From assembly GCA_902781245.1 (NCBI GenBank), contig CACZIP010000058.1, positions 1-9,278 on the forward strand: 9,278 bases of DNA, read 5' to 3'. The stretch is from an uncultured Coriobacteriaceae bacterium (lineage in GTDB: Bacteria; Actinomycetota; Coriobacteriia; Coriobacteriales; Eggerthellaceae). The notes below the pieces were generated by a model. It saw only the letters and a program-made list of their open reading frames with translations, was not told the origin of the DNA and ran no database searches. Numbering within the stretch: position 1 is the stretch's first letter; each line of letters starts with the position of its first letter. Positions 1-6,095 of the stretch are shown here, piece by piece. A program made the translations under genes and the position numbers.

Positions 1-1354
1 ACGATGCGAATTTTTCGCCGAGCCCAACGTTTTCGAGTGCTTGAATGAGCTTTTCGTCTGAAACCTCCAACACTCCGAGCGTGAGGTTCTCGCGTAACGA
101 TCTGTTGAACAGGTAGGGCGTTTGACCGAGGAACCCGACTGTTCCGCCAACGCTGATGGTGCCGCTCGAAGGCGTCAGTGCACCGCGTGCTAGATCTGCG
201 AACGTGCTCTTGCCGGACCCGCTCCGCCCAAGGATCGCGGTGGAACTTCCTGCCTCTATGGCGAGCGCGAGGTCGTCGAGAGTTGTTCCGCTTGCCCCTG
301 GATACGTATAGCTGACATGGTAGAACATGAGCGCGCTCTGGTTCTGCGGCTTTGATCCCGATGCCGTTGAAGTTGAAGAGGCTTGGGATTCGTTGGATAC
401 ATACTCGTCGAGTCGCACGATGGAGTCCTCGTGCACGGGAGCTTGCGATACAGCTGCAGGAAGCACCGAAAACGCCTCGATGAGCGGGAAGAACCCGAGT
501 GCGAAGGCTGCTATGAAGCCCGCGGACATATTCATGCCAGTGCTTCCGAAACGTCCACTCGACCAGATGACGATCGCGCAAACGGCCAAGCCCAAGATGA
601 TGGTTCCAACGAGGGAGATCATGCGTTGCCGCATGCGGAGCTTGAGCTCGATTTCGCGCAGTGCGATGCTTGCTTTCATGTGGGCGTCTACAGCGTCGTC
701 GCCGCGGCCGGCGAGCACCCAGTCCGAAGCACCCAAAACATCGTCGGTCAGCGAGGCGTACTCCTGCGCTCTGAGGGATTTGGCGTATGCGGTTTGCGCG
801 CGCGTGGCAAGTAATGCGACATTGGGGAGCACTGCAACCACGAGCACGAACACGAGAATCATGAGCAACGCGAAGGGAACCGAGAACACGCCGAACACGA
901 TGGATGCCCCAACGGCGAGAAGGATTGCAACAGCTGTGGGGAAGACGACGCGCAGGTAAAGGTTTTGCAGATGGGCGACATCGTCGGACAACAGGCCAAG
1001 ATACTCGCCAGCAGCACGCTTTCGCTCGGGGTCGCCAGCACGACTCTCAATGCCCCAGTAGAGCATGCGCCTCAAGTCAGATGTGATTTTAAGAACCCAA
1101 TCATGGCTGATGAGGCGCTCGAGATGGCGTGCTGCAGGTCTGCCGAACCCGAACAGTTGGACACATGCAACTGGAATCATGATCATGAACAGCGTGATGC
1201 CGGGAATAGCAGTGGCGCTGATGAGATAGCCTGACGTGAACATCAGGAGCGCCGCGCAACCACTTGCTGCCAACCCGAGCGCTAGCGCGAAGACGACAGA
1301 GCGCCGGTACTTCACGAGGAAGGATTTGAACCAGGCAGGACGTTTCGCGCTCAT
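1..1354 (-). CDS. cydC: CydC subunit of the CydDC ABC exporter (3' end cut off by window)
   Basis: This is one half of the heterodimeric ABC exporter CydDC, an inner-membrane complex required for cytochrome bd oxidase assembly. The family has been linked to export of cysteine/glutathione and to heme transport. I translated 451 codons running off the window edge; E. coli CydC has about 570 residues. The N-terminal membrane domain (about residues 15-310) shows the CydC-like stretches FTSGYLISATA (39-49) and RHLERLISHDW (76-86). The nucleotide-binding domain starts near residue 342, with Walker A GRSGSGKST (376-384) and Q-loop Gln411 (FLGQTPYLF). The LSGGQ motif, Walker B and H-loop lie beyond the window. 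The ATG at 1352-1354 overlaps the cydD stop as ATGA. AGGAG sits 6 nt upstream, inside cydD, so translation is probably coupled. Oddity: only 29 residues separate the Walker A Lys from the Q-loop Gln, against 41 in the partner CydD. Confidence 0.9.
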   Translation of the reverse strand, partial: MSAKRPAWFKSFLVKYRRSVVFALALGLAASGCAALLMFTSGYLISATAIPGITLFMIMIPVACVQLFGFGRPAARHLERLISHDWVLKITSDLRRMLYWGIESRAGDPERKRAAGEYLGLLSDDVAHLQNLYLRVVFPTAVAILLAVGASIVFGVFSVPFALLMILVFVLVVAVLPNVALLATRAQTAYAKSLRAQEYASLTDDVLGASDWVLAGRGDDAVDAHMKASIALREIELKLRMRQRMISLVGTIILGLAVCAIVIWSSGRFGSTGMNMSAGFIAAFALGFFPLIEAFSVLPAAVSQAPVHEDSIVRLDEYVSNESQASSTSTASGSKPQNQSALMFYHVSYTYPGASGTTLDDLALAIEAGSSTAILGRSGSGKSTFADLARGALTPSSGTISVGGTVGFLGQTPYLFNRSLRENLTLGVLEVSDEKLIQALENVGLGEKFAS

Positions 1355-3000
1355 CGTTCGCTCCTATCGTCAAGCTCGATGACACGATCCATGTCCTTCA
1401 CCCAATGGAGTCGATGCGTTGCGAACACCACGAGTTTGCCCTCCATGAGCGGCAGCATGCGTTCTTTCAGTTCGAGTTCGGTTTCGATGTCCAGATGCGC
1501 GGTCGGCTCGTCGAAAACGAGCACACGCGCATTCTCGTCGAGTAGAACGCGGGCAAGGGCGACACGGTGCGCCTGTCCGCCCGAAAGGCCGCGCGCACCT
1601 TCGCCGATAAAGGTGTCCAGACCTTCGGGAAGTTCGTCGACGAGCTCATTGAGGCCGACGTCACGCACGGCTGATTCGATGCGCTCGCGCGTGGCGTCGG
1701 GTGTGTAGAAGCTTATGTTGTCAGCAAGCGTTCCCCTGAAGATGTAGGGGTTTTGCGGGATGATGCGCACCTGATGCTTCCAAGAGGAATCGGTGAGGTC
1801 GCATGGGGAGCCGTCGATAAGAATCGTGCCTGAATCAGGAGCGATGAAGCCGGCGACGAGGTTTGCAAGCGTGCTCTTGCCGGAACCGCTCTTGCCGATT
1901 ACGCCGACTTTCTCAAAACCATTGAGGGCAAAGGAAAGCCCTGACACGCCCGATTCGTTCTCGTCGTAGCGGTGCGAGACGTTTTGGAATTCGAGAGTTG
2001 AATTGGCATTCCACGTCGTTGCTGGTTGTGCGGCTTCGCACGGTTCATCGGATTCTGCAGATTCGCCAATCATCGAAAGGATGGCTTCGAGTGCGTTCTT
2101 GCCGTCGAGCGATGCGTGGAAATCACTTGCAAAGGACCTGATCGGCGTGAAGTACTCCGGCGCGATCATAAGAGCTGTGAGACCGGTTGCAAGTGCGACG
2201 GAGCCGTCCATGAGCCTGAACGCAAGCATCATGGCGACGGCGGCAACTCCGAAGGTTGCGCACAGGTCCAACACGGCGCTCGAAAGCGTTGCGGTGGTCA
2301 TGGTGCGCACGGTCGCAGCGCGTAGTTTCTCGCTGAATGCGTACGTGGATTTGCCTTCATGTTCGGAAGCCCCGAATGCTTTGATGACGTCGATGCCGCG
2401 GAGCGTGTCGAGGAAACGGTTCGATAGCCGAGTGTAGGTTCCGTATTGAGCTGCTGCACGTTGCCGCGCCTGCCGGCCGAGCAGGATCATGTAGAAGATG
2501 ATCACGGGGAACATGACGGTCAGGATGATGCCGCTTGGCCAGTCGGTGACGAATTCTACAACGAGCAGGGGAATTGAGATAGCAGCCATCCCCACGATCT
2601 TTGGCGGGATGATTCGGATGTAGGTCTGCACTTCGTCGATGCCCTCGGTTGCCGTCGTTGCGACTATTGCCGAGCCTTCGCGGTCAGCGAGCATCGTGCG
2701 CGCGTCAAATGCGCGCTCGACCAACTTGCGATGCAGATCCGTGGCTCGATCGAGGGAGAACTTGTCGAGCATCGTCTCCTGGGCAAATCTCGCCAGCTGC
2801 ATGATTGCGAAGCAGGCGAAGAATGCCGCAATGCCCTGAATTTGCTGATCAACGGCGGCGCCTTCCCATAAAGAGGCGATGACTGAGCTCAACGTAAGCG
2901 CTTGGCCGGCGATCGTCGCAGCTTGAAGCAATGCAAGGACAACCAGAGCCGCCATGATGGCGTGCATGCCCTCGAGCTTCATGAGGTTGCGGTCGAACAT
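1351..3000 (-). CDS. cydD: CydD subunit of the CydDC ABC exporter
   Basis: This is the partner subunit of CydC, and it has a complete ATPase site. The 549 residues are close to the family's usual length (E. coli CydD is 588). The membrane domain covers about residues 12-310. It includes the CydD-typical segment APEYFTPIRSFASDFHASLD (280-299), equivalent to the APEFF-P-LR motif of known CydD proteins. The nucleotide-binding domain has Walker A GKSGSGKST (369-377), Q-loop Gln416 (IIPQNPYIF), signature LSGGQ (472-476), Walker B VLVFDE (493-498, catalytic Glu498), D-loop AHLD and H-loop His529 (ATHR). The ATG at 2998-3000 has a modest GAGG 4 nt upstream. The gene heads a cydD-cydC unit with a 4-bp stop/start overlap. 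No cydA or cydB lies upstream, because the preceding gene is a symporter ending in its own terminator. The family assignment is firm. The transported substrate of CydDC is still debated. Confidence 0.93.
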   Translation of the reverse strand: MFDRNLMKLEGMHAIMAALVVLALLQAATIAGQALTLSSVIASLWEGAAVDQQIQGIAAFFACFAIMQLARFAQETMLDKFSLDRATDLHRKLVERAFDARTMLADREGSAIVATTATEGIDEVQTYIRIIPPKIVGMAAISIPLLVVEFVTDWPSGIILTVMFPVIIFYMILLGRQARQRAAAQYGTYTRLSNRFLDTLRGIDVIKAFGASEHEGKSTYAFSEKLRAATVRTMTTATLSSAVLDLCATFGVAAVAMMLAFRLMDGSVALATGLTALMIAPEYFTPIRSFASDFHASLDGKNALEAILSMIGESAESDEPCEAAQPATTWNANSTLEFQNVSHRYDENESGVSGLSFALNGFEKVGVIGKSGSGKSTLANLVAGFIAPDSGTILIDGSPCDLTDSSWKHQVRIIPQNPYIFRGTLADNISFYTPDATRERIESAVRDVGLNELVDELPEGLDTFIGEGARGLSGGQAHRVALARVLLDENARVLVFDEPTAHLDIETELELKERMLPLMEGKLVVFATHRLHWVKDMDRVIELDDRSER

Positions 3001-3057
3001 TGATCCTCGCTGACAAAACCAGGTACCAGTAGAACGTGAGGTTTGCTTTGAATTTCA

Positions 3058-3069
3058 ATTGTACACAAT
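3058..3069 (-). promoter_or_regulatory. Possible -10 box and small palindrome upstream of cydD
   Basis: The 93-nt AT-rich stretch between the large inverted repeat and cydD is the only room for a cydD promoter. On the minus strand it holds TACAAT (3058-3063), a 5/6 match to a -10 box, but no convincing -35 sits 16-18 nt upstream. The box lies inside a short palindrome, ATTGT-AC-ACAAT on the plus strand, which could be an operator. The evidence is weak and positional. Confidence 0.25.
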
Positions 3070-3093
3070 ATTTTTTATACTGCTGATAATTTG

Positions 3094-3165
3094 TGGCACG
3101 CTGCTCCCAGGGAAGGGTGTGCCACTTCTCAAAATGGCACACCCTTCCCTGGGAGCAGCGTGCCA
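3094..3165. repeat. Perfect 31-bp inverted repeat with 10-nt loop
   Basis: The left arm (3094-3124) and right arm (3135-3165) are exact reverse complements over 31 nt, separated by CTTCTCAAAA. Each arm is itself roughly palindromic: it starts TGGCAC, ends GTGCCA, and has TCCC-A-GGGA at its exact centre (3109 in the left arm). The element lies between the symporter terminator and cydD. It has no T-tract directly after the stem, so it is not a standard intrinsic terminator. It could be a palindromic dispersed repeat (REP/MITE-like), a processing or stability hairpin, or a protein-binding site. Whether other copies exist in the genome cannot be seen here. Confidence 0.9.
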
Positions 3166-3197
3166 TTCAAAAGAAAGGCCCTCTTGCGAGGGCCTTT
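3166..3197 (-). terminator. Intrinsic terminator of the AGCS symporter gene
   Basis: On the minus strand a 10-bp perfect stem, AAAGGCCCTC / GAGGGCCTTT (3188-3197 with 3174-3183), has a 4-nt GCAA loop. It is followed by a T-rich run (CTTTTGAA). It begins 23 nt after the symporter stop codon, so the symporter transcript should end before cydD. Confidence 0.85.
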
Positions 3198-3220
3198 CCA
3201 TTCGGTATGCGAATCGAGAA

Positions 3221-4798
3221 CTAGAGTTCTTCTTCGAGCAGTTCCTCGGTCTTGGAACCGCGCGCAATCGAGCATCTTACGACGAAGCCCGACAGCGCGA
3301 TGAGGGCGATGGCGTTGGGGAGAACCATCAGCTGGTTGCACATGTCCTGGAGCTCCCAGACGATGTCGTTCTGCAGCACGGTGCCCAGGAAGACGAAGAA
3401 CGCCGCCGCAAGCGCGAAGATGAGCACGGGTATCTTGTCGTTGCGTTTCCTGAACAGGTATTGCAAGTTCAGTTTTGCGAACAGGTTCCACGAGAGAATC
3501 GTGGAGAATGCGAAGAACAGCAGACAGACGCACACGAAGACCGCACCGCCACCCTGGGTCATGAACGCGCCGAACGCGAGTTGGGCCATGTTGGTCTTGG
3601 AGATGCCGATGGCGCCGGCGAGCTTGGCCGGGTCTTTCATGTCGTCGTTGGTGAGGACGGCATCGCCGTCGGCGTTCACGAGGTCGCCAGAAGCGTCAAC
3701 AGTGTAACCCTCGGCAATGGCGTCACCTTCGGCAGCGACGAATTCGGTTACGGTGCTGTACTGGCCGGCGTTGTTATATGCGGTTGCCAGCGGGCCGTCG
3801 CCAACATAGAGCACGCTGACGACGACGAGGGCGGTCATGGTGACGACGATGACCGTGTCGATGAACACGCCGATCATGGCGACGACGCCCTGATCATGCG
3901 GATCCTTAACGTCGGCGAGTGCGTGAGCGTGCGGGGTCGAACCCATGCCAGCCTCATTCGAGAACAGGCCGCGCTTGGCGCCCTGCGTGATGGCGGCCCA
4001 GATGCCGAAGAAGGCACCGCCCAGACCGGCGGCCGGGTTGAAAGCACATTGGAAAATGAGAGCGAAAGCAGCGGGAACGTTGCCAGCGTTCATGACGAGC
4101 ACGACGATCGAACCGCAGATGTAGAGAACGGCCATGATGGGCACGAGTTTCTCGGTGACGGATGCGAGGCGGTGCAAGTTGCCGATGAAGATGAATCCTG
4201 CGAACACGGCGATGACGAGGCCGATCAGCCAGGTCGGAACGCCGAACGCATGGTTCATGGTCTCGCCGATGGAGTTGGACTGAACCATGGGGCCGATGAT
4301 GCCGAGAGCGATGATCGCAGCAACCGCAAAGAACACGGCAAGGAACTTGCCGCCGCCGCCCTTGAAGGCAGTGGTGATGTAGTAAGCCGGACCGCCGTGG
4401 GTTTGACCTTCGTTGTCAATGACCTTCGTCTTCTGCGCGAGAACGGCCTCGGCGTAGTTCGTCGACATGCCGAGCAGAGCGATGATCCACATCCAGAAGA
4501 TCGCGCCCGGGCCTCCGATGAGGATAGCGCCGCAAGCGCCGACGATGTTGCCGGTGCCGACCTGTGCGGCAACGGCGGTTGCAAGCGCTTGGAACGAGCT
4601 CATGGCACCGCCACGGTCGCCGCCCGACAGCGAGAGCTCGCCGAACATCTTCTTCCAGCCTTCACCGAAGCAGCGGAACTGCACGCACCGCGTGCGGATC
4701 GTGAAGAACAGGCCCGTGCCGATCAGCAAGATCAACAGGACATAGTTTGATAGATACGAGTTGATTGTCGAAACGACGTTTAAAACTGCGGCTTCCAC
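3221..4798 (-). CDS. Sodium:alanine/glycine symporter, AGCS family
   Basis: This is a cytoplasmic-membrane secondary transporter that imports alanine or glycine with Na+ (AGCS family, AlsT/DagA-like). Its 525 residues form many hydrophobic segments; the family usually has about 11. The hallmark block GTGNIVGACGAILIGGPGAI (81-100), followed by FWMW and NYAEAVLAQKTKV (114-126), is clear. So are GLFSNEAGMGSTPHAHALAD (277-296) and AFSTILSW (430-437). The start is GTG at 4796-4798, placed 7 nt after GGAGAAGGG. No ATG fits the conserved N-terminus better. Two oddities stand out. An acidic hydrophilic segment (about 335-400) is longer than the equivalent loop I know from the family. The usual WYxGE-type motif after AFSTILSW is replaced by NLFAK. 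A glycine riboswitch in the leader argues that glycine is a physiological substrate, or at least the regulatory signal. The gene is monocistronic, with its own promoter and terminator. Confidence 0.93.
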   Translation of the reverse strand: MEAAVLNVVSTINSYLSNYVLLILLIGTGLFFTIRTRCVQFRCFGEGWKKMFGELSLSGGDRGGAMSSFQALATAVAAQVGTGNIVGACGAILIGGPGAIFWMWIIALLGMSTNYAEAVLAQKTKVIDNEGQTHGGPAYYITTAFKGGGGKFLAVFFAVAAIIALGIIGPMVQSNSIGETMNHAFGVPTWLIGLVIAVFAGFIFIGNLHRLASVTEKLVPIMAVLYICGSIVVLVMNAGNVPAAFALIFQCAFNPAAGLGGAFFGIWAAITQGAKRGLFSNEAGMGSTPHAHALADVKDPHDQGVVAMIGVFIDTVIVVTMTALVVVSVLYVGDGPLATAYNNAGQYSTVTEFVAAEGDAIAEGYTVDASGDLVNADGDAVLTNDDMKDPAKLAGAIGISKTNMAQLAFGAFMTQGGGAVFVCVCLLFFAFSTILSWNLFAKLNLQYLFRKRNDKIPVLIFALAAAFFVFLGTVLQNDIVWELQDMCNQLMVLPNAIALIALSGFVVRCSIARGSKTEELLEEEL

Positions 4799-4806
4799 CT
4801 TTTATC

Positions 4807-4841
4807 CCTTCTCCTCGTCCTTAGTTGCACTCTGGAGAAAG
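4807..4841 (-). promoter_or_regulatory. Riboswitch expression platform: ribosome-binding-site sequestering hairpin
   Basis: In the RNA, CUUUCUCC (4841-4834) can pair over 8 bp (one G-U) with GGAGAAGG (4814-4807), which is the ribosome-binding site of the symporter; the loop is 19 nt. The same region, UUCUCCAGAG (4839-4830), is also perfectly complementary over 10 nt to CUCUGGAGAA (4962-4953), the 5' strand that forms stem P1 of the aptamer. The two pairings exclude each other. Ligand-stabilised P1 should release the anti-RBS segment to block translation, and without ligand the RBS should be free. I infer a translational OFF switch. The complementarity is seen directly; the direction of switching is deduced. 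Confidence 0.7.
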
Positions 4842-4880
4842 TCGAAAATGATCGCCGAAACCGCACGACACGCTTTTCGC

Positions 4881-4962
4881 CTCTGTCCTTTTGCCTGAGA
4901 GTTTCAGCAGGCCTTACCGGCTTGCCTTGCACCTTCGGCACTCATTTAAGAGTTCTCCAGAG
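4881..4962 (-). promoter_or_regulatory. Glycine riboswitch, single aptamer
   Basis: The reverse strand carries the conserved glycine-aptamer blocks in order: CTCTGGAGA at the 5' end, GTGCCGAAGGTGCAAG, GCAAGCCGG, then GAAACTCTCAGGCAAAAGG followed by ACAGAG. The ends close as P1 (CUCUG with CAGAG). Only one conserved aptamer is present, and many glycine riboswitches are tandem. It lies 82 nt upstream of an AGCS symporter, a well-known target of this class. It is expected to bind glycine and act through the downstream RBS hairpin. Confidence 0.92.
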
Positions 4963-4971
4963 CATCCTCTT

Positions 4972-5000
4972 CTGCCTGTCTCGCAATGCAACCCAGGCAG
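4972..5000 (-). ncRNA. Hairpin 5' of the glycine aptamer, possible ghost aptamer
   Basis: In the leader RNA a 7-bp perfect stem, CUGCCUG (5000-4994) with CAGGCAG (4978-4972), encloses a 15-nt loop. It ends 9 nt before the aptamer. Singlet glycine riboswitches are known to keep a degenerate 'ghost' aptamer stem on one side that docks on the real one. A ghost on the 5' side (the second-aptamer-like type) fits this position. The hairpin is certain; the ghost role is inferred. Confidence 0.5.
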
Positions 5001-5024
5001 CATCGTTGGAATTGCGCTAGCGAA

Positions 5025-5053
5025 ATTATCATGGTCTTATTCGATGTTTGCAA
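5025..5053 (-). promoter_or_regulatory. Promoter of the riboswitch-symporter transcript
   Basis: On the minus strand TTGCAA (5053-5048, 4/6 to TTGACA) and GATAAT (5030-5025, 5/6 to TATAAT) are separated by exactly 17 nt. Transcription would start near 5018, about 18 nt before the first leader hairpin. The whole riboswitch is therefore in the transcript. Confidence 0.75.
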
Positions 5054-5092
5054 CAAGTATTTTACCGAACGCCCCATGAAACAGGTCGGAAA

Positions 5093-5135
5093 CACCAAAT
5101 GAGTCGTTGGGACAGTCCCAACGACTCATTTGGTG
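5093..5135. repeat. Perfect 43-nt palindrome between divergent units
   Basis: The arms 5093-5113 (CACCAAATGAGTCGTTGGGA plus C) and 5115-5135 are exact reverse complements over 21 nt around a single central A at 5114. It shares no obvious sequence with the other inverted repeat at 3094-3165. It lies between the symporter promoter and gpmA and ends 3 nt before the candidate gpmA -10 box, so it covers the -35 zone. It may be an operator, a dispersed palindromic repeat, or a bidirectional hairpin. It has no T-tract. Confidence 0.9.
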
Positions 5136-5138
5136 GGG

Positions 5139-5144
5139 TATCAT
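5139..5144 (+). promoter_or_regulatory. Candidate -10 box of gpmA
   Basis: TATCAT matches TATAAT at 5 of 6 positions and would start transcription near 5151, about 27 nt before the gpmA ATG. The -35 position falls inside the 43-nt palindrome and shows no good TTGACA match. The promoter may be activator-dependent, or this call may be wrong. Confidence 0.35.
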
Positions 5145-5177
5145 TGCACCAGTGAATCACCAATGGAAGGGGTTGCC

Positions 5178-5936
5178 ATGTCCAACGACACCATGACGCT
5201 TGTCATCATCCGCCACGGCGAGAGCGAGTGGAACAAGAAGAACCTGTTTACCCGATGGGCCGACGTTGACTTGTCCGAAGCTGGCCGCATAGAGGCTGCT
5301 GAAGGCGGCCGTGCTCTTGCTGCCGAGGGCTTCGATTTCGACCTGTGCTACACGAGCTACCTCAAGCGTGCAATCCACACGCTCAACATCGTGCTCGACG
5401 AGATGGACCGCGCATGGCTGCCCGTCATCAAGAGCTGGCGCCTCAACGAGCGCCACTACGGTGCGCTGCAGGGTCTTAACAAGGCCGAGACGGCCGCCAA
5501 GTACGGTGAGGACCAGGTGAAGATCTGGCGCCGTAGCTTCGACACGCGTCCGCCCGCACTCGAGCCCGGCGATGAGCGCGATGCCCATGCGTGGCCGCAG
5601 TACCGCGACGTCGACCCCGATTGCGTTCCCATGCACGAGTGCCTCAAGGACAACATCGCGCGCACGTGGCCGTACTTCGAGTCCGAGATCCTGCCGCAGA
5701 TGAAGGCGGGCAAGCGCATCCTCATCGCTGCTCACGGTAATTCGCTCCGCTCGCTCGTGAAGCAGTTCGACGGCCTGTCGGACGAGGAGATCATCGGCGT
5801 GAACATCCCGACGGCTGTTCCGCTTGTCTACAAGTTCGACGCTGACATGAACGTTCTCGAGAAACGCTACATCGGCGACCCTGCCGTCATCGAGGCCAAG
5901 ATCAACAAAGTCGCAAACCAGGGCAAGGCCAAGTAG
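5178..5936 (+). CDS. gpmA: 2,3-bisphosphoglycerate-dependent phosphoglycerate mutase
   Basis: This is a cytoplasmic glycolytic enzyme that interconverts 3- and 2-phosphoglycerate through a phosphohistidine intermediate. Its 252 residues match the usual dPGM length of about 250. Active-site residues are visible: RHGES (12-16) with phospho-acceptor His13, Arg64 in SYLKRAIHT, Glu91 in RLNERHYGALQGLNKAE, and the second catalytic His186 in AAHGNSLRSLV. The start is the ATG at 5178-5180, with GGAAGGGG 5 nt upstream and the RHGES motif at the normal distance from the N-terminus. In-frame upstream starts (TTG at 5130, ATG at 5163) would add residues with no family counterpart or would overlap the ribosome-binding site. 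It stands alone between its own promoter region and an intrinsic terminator, as expected for a housekeeping gene. Confidence 0.96.
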   Translation: MSNDTMTLVIIRHGESEWNKKNLFTRWADVDLSEAGRIEAAEGGRALAAEGFDFDLCYTSYLKRAIHTLNIVLDEMDRAWLPVIKSWRLNERHYGALQGLNKAETAAKYGEDQVKIWRRSFDTRPPALEPGDERDAHAWPQYRDVDPDCVPMHECLKDNIARTWPYFESEILPQMKAGKRILIAAHGNSLRSLVKQFDGLSDEEIIGVNIPTAVPLVYKFDADMNVLEKRYIGDPAVIEAKINKVANQGKAK

Positions 5937-5965
5937 ACGCGTTCCCAATAATTTGGTTCAAGCGG

Positions 5966-5994
5966 AAGGGCGGTATTGATTACCGCCCTTTTTT
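5966..5994 (+). terminator. Intrinsic terminator of gpmA
   Basis: A 10-bp perfect stem, AAGGGCGGTA (5966-5975) with TACCGCCCTT (5981-5990), has a TTGAT loop and runs into a run of six T (5989-5994). It starts 29 nt after the gpmA stop codon. Confidence 0.93.
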
Positions 5995-6058
5995 GTTGGA
6001 TTCAAGAAGCATTACAACAAAAAACTGTAGCAAGAACAGCTATTCATTAACTTTTAAC

Positions 6059-6086
6059 TTTAGCAGGGTATAGCAATCGCTATAAT
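6059..6086 (+). promoter_or_regulatory. Promoter of the TRAP transporter unit
   Basis: A perfect TATAAT -10 box lies at 6081-6086. A weak -35 (TTTAGC, 6059-6064) sits 16 nt upstream in an AT-rich stretch. An inverted repeat TATAGC-AATC-GCTATA (6069-6084) overlaps the -10 box and could be an operator. Transcription should start near 6093, giving a leader of about 97 nt. Confidence 0.65.
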
Positions 6087-6095
6087 GGTAGAAAT

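Noticed and set aside
3058..3069. Rex-type redox operator upstream of cydD
   Set aside because: The palindrome ATTGT-AC-ACAAT has Rex-like half-sites, but the spacing is 2 nt where Rex sites need about 8. It does not fit the consensus.
3059..4750. Long plus-strand open frame opposite the AGCS gene (563 codons)
   Set aside because: It is the antisense shadow of the symporter gene. It is rich in His, Asp, Glu and Arg with no domain or membrane pattern, and GC-rich codon bias on the true strand explains the lack of stops.
4963..5020. Second, fully functional glycine aptamer in tandem
   Set aside because: None of the conserved blocks (CCGAAGG, ACTCTCAGG, AAAGGAC) recur upstream of the single aptamer. 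Only a simple hairpin is present.
5130..5177. Upstream TTG start for gpmA
   Set aside because: It lies inside the palindrome, upstream of the likely transcription start, and the added residues are not part of the dPGM family. The ATG at 5178 has a strong ribosome-binding site.
5157..5948. Minus-strand open frame opposite gpmA (263 codons)
   Set aside because: It is a shadow of a conserved glycolytic gene and would also run close to the gpmA terminator. No motif supports it.
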